A DNA stretch of 64,000 bases from Lachnospiraceae bacterium (lineage in GTDB: Bacteria > Bacillota > Clostridia > Lachnospirales > Lachnospiraceae). Below, piece by piece: positions 18,307-26,328 of this stretch. The notes under the pieces are model-generated. The model was not told the DNA's origin, did no database searches, and saw only the letters and a list, made by a program, of their open reading frames with translations. Location of the stretch: contig JAHAYJ010000023.1 of assembly GCA_018384375.1 (NCBI GenBank), forward strand, positions 1 through 64,000, written 5' to 3'. Position numbers and translations under genes: made by a program. The first letter of the stretch is position 1, and each line of letters begins with the position of its first letter.

Positions 18307-20818
18307 ACAACCACTCATTCCAAAAGCGTTCTACTCTCTTCTCAATCCTTTCCAAAGAAACCCTTTCATATTCTTCCCATTCCCTTGGAAACATTCGAAG
18401 GTAAGGCTGCTTTAAAAACCGCTCATCAAGAAGTACGACAATTCCCACATCCTCCACAGTTCTGATAACCCTTCCGGCTGCCTGCAATACCTTATTCATT
18501 CCGGGATATCGATAGGCGAAATCAAATCCATTATCTCCCTGTGCATCAAAATATTGCTTCAGGATTTCCCGTTCGATGCAGACCTGAGGAAGTCCGGTTC
18601 CCACGATAATAGCGCCGATCAGACTGTCATTCTTTAGATCAATTCCTTCGCTGAAAATTCCTCCCATAACACAAAAGCCAAGCAGGGACTTTCCTTCTTC
18701 CACTTCAATATCCATGTGAATGGCACTCCTAAGCTCCTCCATTCCAGGATGTACGATTCCGTCTTCTCTCATCACTCCCGTCTCTGCCTCATCTGTCCCC
18801 CGAAAACGTTTCAAAAAGAGTTCTCGGCTCTCTTCATCCATATACTCCTCCTGGATCAGACATTCTACAGATTCAGGATCATAAAAGTAATTATAATAAA
18901 CCTCATATACGTTTTTCAGGAAAGCGTGGGAAGGAAAAAAAATCATATAATTTCCCTCCCGTCTGCTGACCACCTTATGAATGTACGATGCAATATTATA
19001 ATATTCCATTTCTGACCGTCTGGTATATCTGCTGGTCACATCCTCTGCAATAAACAGCCCTTTCTTTCGGGAATCAAAGACAGACCTTGCATAAACCTCG
19101 TAATCTCCCTCATCTGCTCCCAGCAGCCTTTTATAATACTGAACAGGCAGCAGCGTAGCAGAAAACAGGATCGTACTTCTTCCGCGCATCATACATTCTC
19201 TCAGATTTTTAGATGGATTCACACAAAGCAGTTTAATAAAGAAACCGCCATCCGGCTGAAGCTGCGTGTAGATCACATAGCTGTCATCCAGCTTGTCATT
19301 GATCAGCAGAAAATGGGATACTTCAAAATAGAAGTCCAGAATTTCCTTTTTCACCGGACTTTCCTCATGTTCCTCCAGATATGCCTCCATGATGCCTGAA
19401 AGTCGAACTACAGACCTTACAAAGGGGGCTGCCTCCTCCTCATCAAGATATTCATAATCCTCACAGGCACGTTTCAGTTCCAAAAGCTCCTTATTGCACT
19501 TTTCAAGCTGCCGGTACATCTTGACATCGTAATCCTTCACTGCCTTTTTCAGCGCAAGGAAATCTTCCTTATAAAGAACCGCACTGTACATTTCCCGCCC
19601 GCGATCTACCAGATTATGTGCCTCATCAATCAGAAAAATGTAATCCTCCCTGACTCCTTCCGTAAAAAAGCGCTTCAGATAGACATGAGGATCAAATAAA
19701 TAATTGTAATCACAGATTACCGCATCCGCAAACAGACTCATATCAAGGCACATTTCAAACGGACATACCTGATGCGCCCTGGCATAAGCTTCTATGGTCT
19801 CACGATTAAAATTATCCGAATGAGTCAATAAGTCGTAAATTGCATCATTGATTCTATCATAATGCCCCTTTGCATAGGGGCAAAATTCCGGATTGCATTC
19901 GGTTTCTTCCATAAAACAGATTTTGTCCTTAGCAGTCAAAATGACAGATTTGAATTTCAGCCCCTTCTGTCTCATCAGTTCTATGGCATCATCTGCTACG
20001 GTTCTTGTAATTGTCTTTGCTGTCAGATAAAAAATTTTCTGTCCTCTTCCCTCCCCCATAGACATGACTGCCGGAAAAAGCGTGGAAATTGTCTTACCGA
20101 CTCCGGTAGGGGCTTCAATAAACAGCTTCTTCTTATGATAAATTGTCTGATATACATAGGTAATAAGCTCCTTCTGCCCCTCCCGATAGGAAAAGGGAAA
20201 GGGCAGTCCTTTAATGGATTCCTGACGTGCATTCTGCCATTCAAACTGAAAATCCGCCCATTTACGATACTGTGACATCACGTCCTGAAACCAGGCAGAT
20301 AATTCCTCCATATCATATTCAAAATGAAAGTATTTTATTTCCTCTGTATCAATATTACAATAGGTCAGTCTTACCCGGATGTGCTTCAGCTCGTTCTGCA
20401 TGCCATAGATATAGGCATAGCACTTTGCCTGTGCAAGATGCACGGGTACTGCTTCCTTCAGTTTATGCAGTTCCCTGTAGGTTCCCTTAATCTCATCTAT
20501 GGTTACAGTCACCCGGTCACGGCATGCCGGCGGCACCTTGTCATCCGTAAGCTCAGGCACCTGCGCCAGATCGCCTGTAGGCTGAATGATAATCCCATCT
20601 GCGCGGCCATCTATCCGGATCTCATACTTCTCCGTATGATAACAATAGCGCAACAAAACCTCCGGATGATACTCGCTGCCCATCCGCCGCTGTATCATCC
20701 GGTGAATCCTTCCGCCCTCCTGCATTGCATTGTCGGGAGTAGCTGCTCTTCGATTGTCAATATTTCCGGAGCGCAGAATAAATTCAACCAGGCTCCTAAC
20801 TGAAATTTGAATTTCCAT
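18305..20818 (-). CDS. RecB-like PD-(D/E)XK nuclease domain fused to XPD/DinG-type Fe-S superfamily 2 helicase
   Basis: Helicase motifs EAPTGVGKT, DEAH, Cys cluster (KIC..TEC..EFC..QVCPFEMC), QAAGRVIRT; N-terminal RIDGRADG...TIDEIKG...HLAQAKCYAYIY resembling RecB nuclease motifs. Confidence 0.85.
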   Translation of the reverse strand: MEIQISVRSLVEFILRSGNIDNRRAATPDNAMQEGGRIHRMIQRRMGSEYHPEVLLRYCYHTEKYEIRIDGRADGIIIQPTGDLAQVPELTDDKVPPACRDRVTVTIDEIKGTYRELHKLKEAVPVHLAQAKCYAYIYGMQNELKHIRVRLTYCNIDTEEIKYFHFEYDMEELSAWFQDVMSQYRKWADFQFEWQNARQESIKGLPFPFSYREGQKELITYVYQTIYHKKKLFIEAPTGVGKTISTLFPAVMSMGEGRGQKIFYLTAKTITRTVADDAIELMRQKGLKFKSVILTAKDKICFMEETECNPEFCPYAKGHYDRINDAIYDLLTHSDNFNRETIEAYARAHQVCPFEMCLDMSLFADAVICDYNYLFDPHVYLKRFFTEGVREDYIFLIDEAHNLVDRGREMYSAVLYKEDFLALKKAVKDYDVKMYRQLEKCNKELLELKRACEDYEYLDEEEAAPFVRSVVRLSGIMEAYLEEHEESPVKKEILDFYFEVSHFLLINDKLDDSYVIYTQLQPDGGFFIKLLCVNPSKNLRECMMRGRSTILFSATLLPVQYYKRLLGADEGDYEVYARSVFDSRKKGLFIAEDVTSRYTRRSEMEYYNIASYIHKVVSRREGNYMIFFPSHAFLKNVYEVYYNYFYDPESVECLIQEEYMDEESRELFLKRFRGTDEAETGVMREDGIVHPGMEELRSAIHMDIEVEEGKSLLGFCVMGGIFSEGIDLKNDSLIGAIIVGTGLPQVCIEREILKQYFDAQGDNGFDFAYRYPGMNKVLQAAGRVIRTVEDVGIVVLLDERFLKQPYLRMFPREWEEYERVSLERIEKRVERFWNEWL

Positions 20819-21383
20819 CTCTTTTTACTTTTTCATAGAGGCCTGTAAAAACCTCTATCAGCATATTTTCAATTTCTTCTCCGGTAAACCGGCATACCTT
20901 TGTTGCACAAAGACTGGCAATTCCATGTGTATAAATCCATAAATGCCGATACAGCTTTTCGGCAGTTTTTTCCTCCAACTGATAAGACTCCTCCACCGAT
21001 TTCAGAATTTCCTCATAGTTTTCATCAATCTGTATCAGAACATGCTCCATATCACTTATCTCATCCTGCTCATTCATGAATAAAAGTTGAAAGAGCTTGG
21101 GTTCCTGCATGGCAAACTGCACATAGGCAATACCGACTCCCCGGAATGCCGGTTGTGACTGCAAGCCCTTATTGATATACTGTCCATAAAGTAATCTGGC
21201 TGCCTTTACCACTTCACCGTTTACTTCTTCCATGTTTTGAAAGACGGTAAATATCGGTCTGGCAGAGCTGCCGAGTCTTGCTCCCAGTTCCCTTGCCGTT
21301 ACTGCCCCGATTCCGTGCTCTCTCGTGATTTGAAGTGCCATTGATACAATTTCTTCTTTTGAAAACCTTGCTTTCGGCGGCAT
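20796..21383 (-). CDS. TetR/AcrR family transcriptional regulator (WHG-type C-terminal domain)
   Basis: FSKEEIVSMALQITREHGIGAVTARELGARLGSSARPIFTVFQNMEEVNGEV HTH; overlaps the helicase start. Confidence 0.85.
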   Translation of the reverse strand: MPPKARFSKEEIVSMALQITREHGIGAVTARELGARLGSSARPIFTVFQNMEEVNGEVVKAARLLYGQYINKGLQSQPAFRGVGIAYVQFAMQEPKLFQLLFMNEQDEISDMEHVLIQIDENYEEILKSVEESYQLEEKTAEKLYRHLWIYTHGIASLCATKVCRFTGEEIENMLIEVFTGLYEKVKRDGNSNFS

Positions 21384-21471
21384 CTGTTTCTCTCCTTCTG
21401 AAACACTTGTTTTTAATTGTTCGCTTTATTGTAGGTTCTGCTGTTGATCTTGTCAAGTTTTTGCCGTAAAA

Positions 21472-21504
21472 ATGCCGTTTAATCATAAAATGATCAAACG
21501 GCAT
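21472..21504 (-). terminator. Rho-independent terminator of HPr-like gene
   Basis: Minus strand ATGCCGTTTGATCATTTTATGATTAAACGGCATTTTT. Confidence 0.8.
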
Positions 21505-21534
21505 CTCTTATCTTTTTGTATTCTCACCTTACGC

Positions 21535-21765
21535 TTAGCAGGCTACTGCAAAATGATTCATGTACTTTTCAAATTCACTGTCATATCCGTTGTAAGACAC
21601 TGTTAACGTCTGGTTCAGATCAAGCCCCAGCACACCAACAATGGACTTGGCATCAACAGTAAATCTGTTGTATGAGATATCAATATCAAAATCACATTTG
21701 CAGGCTGCTGCCACAAAGTCTTTTACCTCATCAAGTCTTAGTTTAATTCTACGCTGCACCATCAT
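21535..21765 (-). CDS. HPr-family (Crh-like) protein lacking the phosphocarrier His
   Basis: YNRFTVDAKSIVGVLGLDLNQTLTVSYNG aligns with the HPr Ser46 region; no GxHARPA motif; RBS AAAGGTG before ATG. Confidence 0.8.
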   Translation of the reverse strand: MMVQRRIKLRLDEVKDFVAAACKCDFDIDISYNRFTVDAKSIVGVLGLDLNQTLTVSYNGYDSEFEKYMNHFAVAC

Positions 21766-21801
21766 AATCACCTTTCCTTTACAAAAAAAATGCAGATAGT
21801 T

Positions 21802-21811
21802 AAAACGTTTT
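21802..21811. promoter_or_regulatory. LacI/CcpA-type operator-like palindrome AAAACGTTTT
   Basis: Perfect palindrome 36 bp upstream of the HPr-like start. Confidence 0.45.
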
Positions 21812-21914
21812 CTTGTATCATTTTCAAAGATTACCACCTTGCCGGGCATTTGTAAAGTACTTTTTAAAGTACAATTTCCAATATTTACCTAATTTCACTT
21901 AATTATTGTAATAT

Positions 21915-22688
21915 TTATTGAAATTCTGTCATATACTTACGATACCGCAGGGGAAGCATATTTCTCTGCAGACCAAGATTCCCACGTTCCTTTATTGCTA
22001 TTGTATGAAAGAAATGTGTGAACAGTTCACTGTACTTTTTCTCCTCTTCCGAGAAAACATGATCAGGATGTTCCATTCCTTCCTCACCATACACAAGATA
22101 CCAATCCTTTCCGGAAGGATGCATGGCATAGATATTTCTAATCTCATCATAAATCACAAAATTCTCTAGCGGAAGTCTGTCTGCAAAATGAGGAACGATA
22201 AAAGTAATCAAGTTATTTTTCGGTCCGATGGGCGCAAATAAAATACCATTTTCCAACTCATAAAAACGCAGAAATTCCACGTGAAAATGTGCCTCATTGG
22301 CGGTAAATCTCGCCAGTTCAAACACTCTGTGTATATAGGGATCTGCCAGATTTCCCATAACCGCCTTTCGATTCTTCATTTTAAAGCCGGCTACAACCGT
22401 TTTATAAATTGCCTCGCCCTTATCCGGTTCTCCGGAAGCCAGTGCCCGACAGATAGATAAATAAGCCTCCTGCCCGAATTCCCTTACAATGGTTCCTGCC
22501 ACCTTTGCCACCTTAGTCTCATCCGGTACACAGCGCAAATATTCGGCAAAGAGACGATAGTTCTCATCCTCTCCAACACAGATATGCACCTGCTCATGAG
22601 GCTTTTTTAATAAATAAGCGTCATAAATCCCGGTAAATATTCCCTCCAGAGAATCCTCACATACCAGGTAAGATTCACTTAACTCCAT
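21915..22688 (-). CDS. TIGR03915/DUF4130-type putative DNA metabolism protein
   Basis: YLVCEDSLEGIFTGIYDAYLLKKPHEQ...VRRxFELARFTANEAHFHVEFLRFYELENGILFAPIGPKNNLI...LPLRYRKYMTEF; adjacent to radical SAM partner; RBS AAAGGTGGAG. Confidence 0.82.
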   Translation of the reverse strand: MELSESYLVCEDSLEGIFTGIYDAYLLKKPHEQVHICVGEDENYRLFAEYLRCVPDETKVAKVAGTIVREFGQEAYLSICRALASGEPDKGEAIYKTVVAGFKMKNRKAVMGNLADPYIHRVFELARFTANEAHFHVEFLRFYELENGILFAPIGPKNNLITFIVPHFADRLPLENFVIYDEIRNIYAMHPSGKDWYLVYGEEGMEHPDHVFSEEEKKYSELFTHFFHTIAIKERGNLGLQRNMLPLRYRKYMTEFQ

Positions 22689-22705
22689 AATTGCTCCACC
22701 TTTCT

Positions 22706-24043
22706 TCATCCTCCCACAGCCTGTTTCCATGTAAGCTCCTGGCTGTCGTCAAAAAGGGACAACTGCCGATAGGTCATTCCATCCCTGTCAAAGGGAAGCT
22801 TTTCCTTGTTTGAAATAAGATTCCGGGTAATGTAGTCCTCCTCCAGTTTAGTCGGATACATCATTCTTCCATTGCAGGTAATAAAGTAAAGCGCCCGCTT
22901 TAAGGTTACACCGATTTTCTTTAAATCTTCAAAACTAAGACTACCGTTTTTCCTCGCCCGCACAATTCTCTGTGCACTTTTAACCCCGATCCCCGGAACC
23001 CGCAGGATTGTCTGATAATCCGCACGGTTGATTTCCACGGGAAACTGCTCTAAGTGTCGCAGTGCCCAGTCTGCCTTCGGGTCAAGCAGTATGTTAAAAT
23101 TGGGTTTGTCCTCACTTAGAAGCTCCTTCGCCTCAAACCCATAGAATCTAAGCAGCCAGTCTGCCTGATAGAGTCTGTGCTCCCGAAGCAGCGGTGGACC
23201 TCCCGGCAACGCCGGGAGATCCTTGTCCTCATTGACACTGACAAAAGCAGAATAATACACTCTCTTCAGATCGAATCTTTTATACAAATTTTCCGCCACC
23301 ATCATAATCTGATAATCGCTTTCCGGTGTCGCTCCGACAATCATCTGTGTGGACTGTCCGGCGGGGACAAAGGAAGAAGCGTGTCGATAAACCATGAGTT
23401 CATTCTTATTCTGCGTGATTCCCTGCTGGATCATGCGCATGGGCGCCAGAATGTTCTTCCGATGCTTGTTCGGTGCAAGGCGCTGCAATCCTTCTGCCGT
23501 GGGCAGCTCCAGATTCACACTCATTCGATCTGCCAATAGTCCCAGTCTTCTGATAATTTCCGGATCTGCTCCCGGAATTGCCTTCACATGGATATATCCC
23601 TGGAAACGATATAAAGTCCGGAGCTTGTATATGGCCTCATAAATCAATTCCATAGTATAGGTGGGGCTGTAAAGAATGCCGGAGCTTAAAAACAATCCCT
23701 CAATATAATTGCGACGGTAAAACTGAACGGTCAGCTCACAGATTTCATCCGGCGTGAAGGATGCTCGCGATACATCATTGGACTTCCGGTTGATGCAATA
23801 TTTGCAATCATAAATACATTCATTAGTAAAAAGAATTTTCAGGAGAGAAATGCAACGTCCATCCGAGCTGAAGCTGTGACAGATTCCTCCTGCCGCAGCA
23901 TTTCCTATTCCGGTTCCGTCCCCTTTACGTTCTACTCCGCTTGAGGAACAGGAAACATCATACTTAGCTGCATCCGTCAGGATTTCCAGCTTCTGCATGA
24001 CGGTCATGGATTCCTCTTTTCGTAATATGAGATTACTTTCCAT
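22706..24043 (-). CDS. Putative DNA modification/repair radical SAM protein with C-terminal HhH motif
   Basis: Radical SAM motif CIYDCKYC; HhH-like VPGIGVKSAQRIVRARK; overlaps the rarA ORF end by 11 bp. Confidence 0.85.
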   Translation of the reverse strand: MESNLILRKEESMTVMQKLEILTDAAKYDVSCSSSGVERKGDGTGIGNAAAGGICHSFSSDGRCISLLKILFTNECIYDCKYCINRKSNDVSRASFTPDEICELTVQFYRRNYIEGLFLSSGILYSPTYTMELIYEAIYKLRTLYRFQGYIHVKAIPGADPEIIRRLGLLADRMSVNLELPTAEGLQRLAPNKHRKNILAPMRMIQQGITQNKNELMVYRHASSFVPAGQSTQMIVGATPESDYQIMMVAENLYKRFDLKRVYYSAFVSVNEDKDLPALPGGPPLLREHRLYQADWLLRFYGFEAKELLSEDKPNFNILLDPKADWALRHLEQFPVEINRADYQTILRVPGIGVKSAQRIVRARKNGSLSFEDLKKIGVTLKRALYFITCNGRMMYPTKLEEDYITRNLISNKEKLPFDRDGMTYRQLSLFDDSQELTWKQAVGG

Positions 24044-25367
24044 CCCGCTTCCCTTTCCTAAATTCCTTTATGGCCTCCAGCCGCCGTTTCACTGCCGCCT
24101 CGTCCCCCTGCCCGGTAGGCGAATAGTAGCATTTCCCCTTAAGAGATTCCGGCAGGCATTCCATATCCGTCAGTTTCTCTTCGGTATCATGAGCGTACTG
24201 ATAGCCTTCCCCATAATGAAGCTCCTGCATCAACTCCGTAACCCCGTTTCTGATCTGCAGGGGAACCGGTTCACTCAGCATGGTCTTCGCATCCTGTCTT
24301 GCCCTGCCATAACCAGCATAGAGTGCATTAGATTTGGGTGCCATGGAAAGGTAAACCACCGCATGGGTCAGATTTACATCACATTCCGGCATTCCGTTAA
24401 AATGGCAGGCCTGATAAGCCGCCACTGCCACCTGCAATGCTCCGGAATCTGCCATTCCCACATCCTCACTGGCAAACCGTATCAGTCTTCTTGCCACATA
24501 AAGCGGATCCTCGCCGGCCTCCAGCATCCTTGCCAGCCAATAAACTGCGGCATCCGGATCGCTGTTCCGCATAGATTTATGAAGAGCGGAAATCAGGTTG
24601 TAATGCTCTTCCCCGTTTCTGTCATAAAGGAGCATTTTCTGCCCCGTACATTGTTCCAGTGTTTCCTCCGAAACAGTAATAGAGCCATCCGGCTCAATTC
24701 TCCCGTTGAGAACCGCCATATCCAGCGTATTCAGTGCAGTTCTGGCATCCCCATTGGCAAATACAGAGATTGCCTGTAGCAGTCTTTCTTCTATATTAAT
24801 GGTACTGTTTCCCAAGCCCTTTTTACTTGTCAATGCATGGTGCAGAAGTTCCAGAATATCCTCACCGGTCAATGCCTGCAGCACAAACACCTTACATCTT
24901 GACAAAAGTGCGGAATTAATCTCAAAGGAAGGATTCTCAGTGGTCGCTCCGATCAGGATAATACTCCCCTTCTCCACATAAGGGAGAAAGGCATCCTGCT
25001 GTGCCTTATTGAATCGATGGATCTCATCAACAAAAACAATCGTCTTTAAGCCTGACAGCCGATCATTTTCTGCCTGTTTCATTACATCCTTAATTTCCTT
25101 AATACCGCTTGTAACGGCACTGAAATCAATAAATGACGAATGTGTCATATTTGCTATGATCCGCGCCAATGTGGTCTTTCCCACTCCCGGAGGCCCCCAG
25201 AATATCATGGAACTGACAAGATCCCTGTCCAGCATATTCTTCAAAACCTTACCTTCCCCCAGAAGATGCTTTTGACCAACATAGTCATCTAATGCTTCCG
25301 GACGCAGGCGGCTTGCAAGCGGTGCGATTCTGTCTGCTTCCTGTGAAAAAAGTGATAATTGTTCCAT
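24033..25367 (-). CDS. rarA: Replication-associated recombination protein A (RarA/MgsA AAA+ ATPase)
   Basis: FWGPPGVGKTTLARIIA, FVDEIHRFNKAQQDAFLPYVEKG, ATTENPSFEINSALLSR; start trimmed to MEQLSLF. Confidence 0.93.
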   Translation of the reverse strand: MEQLSLFSQEADRIAPLASRLRPEALDDYVGQKHLLGEGKVLKNMLDRDLVSSMIFWGPPGVGKTTLARIIANMTHSSFIDFSAVTSGIKEIKDVMKQAENDRLSGLKTIVFVDEIHRFNKAQQDAFLPYVEKGSIILIGATTENPSFEINSALLSRCKVFVLQALTGEDILELLHHALTSKKGLGNSTINIEERLLQAISVFANGDARTALNTLDMAVLNGRIEPDGSITVSEETLEQCTGQKMLLYDRNGEEHYNLISALHKSMRNSDPDAAVYWLARMLEAGEDPLYVARRLIRFASEDVGMADSGALQVAVAAYQACHFNGMPECDVNLTHAVVYLSMAPKSNALYAGYGRARQDAKTMLSEPVPLQIRNGVTELMQELHYGEGYQYAHDTEEKLTDMECLPESLKGKCYYSPTGQGDEAAVKRRLEAIKEFRKGKRDGK

Positions 25368-25400
25368 ATCGTATTCCTCTATCATTTCCTGACGTTTCCA

Positions 25401-25412
25401 GAACATTTGTTT
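25401..25412. promoter_or_regulatory. LexA/SOS-box-like site GAACATTTGTTT
   Basis: GAAC-N4-GTTY at the predicted start site of the rarA operon. Confidence 0.55.
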
Positions 25413-25418
25413 GTTATT

Positions 25419-25447
25419 ATCATACCACATCAACTACGTTTGTACAA
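25419..25447 (-). promoter_or_regulatory. Predicted promoter of rarA operon (TTGTAC-N17-TATGAT)
   Basis: -35 at 25442-25447, -10 at 25419-25424 on the minus strand. Confidence 0.55.
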
Positions 25448-25456
25448 CATTTTTCA

Positions 25457-25468
25457 GAACGTTTGTTC
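25457..25468. promoter_or_regulatory. LexA/SOS-box-like site GAACGTTTGTTC
   Basis: GAAC-N4-GTTC matches the Gram-positive LexA core; lies just upstream of the predicted -35. Confidence 0.6.
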
Positions 25469-25618
25469 TTTTATTCAAATCATAAATCTCTTTTCAGAAT
25501 TGTGTGTCACTGATTGGAATCCCATAATTGTGAATTGAAATAGGCAGAGAAAAAATGTATATTATAAGCAAAAATCAGATATGTAAATTGGAATTTTTAA
25601 GAAATAAGAAGGAGAAAT

Positions 25619-26068
25619 ATGAAAGCATTATTGGTTATAGATATTCAAAAGTCATATATTTCAAAGTATGAAAGCGATTTAGTACAGAAAATCAATGAGC
25701 GAATAATCGAAGTTCAAAAGCACCAGTATGATATTGTGTATATAAGGAATACGAAGAAGCTTCGCAGCGGAACAGTCACAGATGAGTTTGCGGATGAACT
25801 CTTTCTTGTATCAGATAATGTGTTTTGTAAAGATCAGGCAGATGCCTTTTCATCTGAAGAATTGATTTCATATCTTAAATCAAAGAGTATTTCAGAGATA
25901 GAAATGATAGGTGTAGATGGAAATTCGTGTATCAATGCAAGCGCAAAAGGTGCAGTGAAACGTGGTTTCTTCGTTTCTATTTTATTGAGTTGTGTAGGTG
26001 TATCTAATTTGCCACGATTTGAAAAAACAAAAGAAAACCTTGAAAAATTAGGGGTAATACTAAGGTAA
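25619..26068 (+). CDS. Isochorismatase-family cysteine hydrolase
   Basis: ALLVIDIQKSY and VDGNSCINASAKGAVKRGF (catalytic Cys region); GGAG RBS; AT-rich codons. Confidence 0.8.
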   Translation: MKALLVIDIQKSYISKYESDLVQKINERIIEVQKHQYDIVYIRNTKKLRSGTVTDEFADELFLVSDNVFCKDQADAFSSEELISYLKSKSISEIEMIGVDGNSCINASAKGAVKRGFFVSILLSCVGVSNLPRFEKTKENLEKLGVILR

Positions 26069-26173
26069 ACCATTAGACAACTTCCGGTTTGCCGAAGAGC
26101 CAAACCCCAATTAAGCGAATTCATCTGCATGTGATAACAGAAAATATCCATATCTAGCTGCGGTTTCGATGCA

Positions 26174-26237
26174 GGCGGGGCACAGGTCAGGAAAAGTACT
26201 GAAAATGCCACGCCCCAGAACGCGGGGCGGGGCACAG
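26174..26237. repeat. 12-bp direct repeats GGCGGGGCACAG plus GC-rich hairpin
   Basis: Copies at 26174-26185 and 26226-26237; hairpin GCCACGCCCC/GGGGCGGGGC at 26207-26233. Confidence 0.6.
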
Positions 26238-26242
26238 AAATT

Positions 26243-26280
26243 AAGAACGGCACTTTCCGATTATGGAAAGCACCGTTCTT
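26243..26280. terminator. Imperfect long hairpin between isochorismatase and gltD genes
   Basis: AAGAACGGCACTTTCC-GATTAT-GGAAAGCACCGTTCTT; weak T-run, so the terminator call is tentative. Confidence 0.45.
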
Positions 26281-26328
26281 CAAAGGGATTCACCAAATCC
26301 CCGAGTTTTCATAAAGTGTGTAAAATGC

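Noticed and set aside
25834-26283. 149-aa minus-strand ORF overlapping the isochorismatase gene
   Set aside because: Antisense to a well-supported gene and covering the GC-rich hairpin spacer; no recognisable family.
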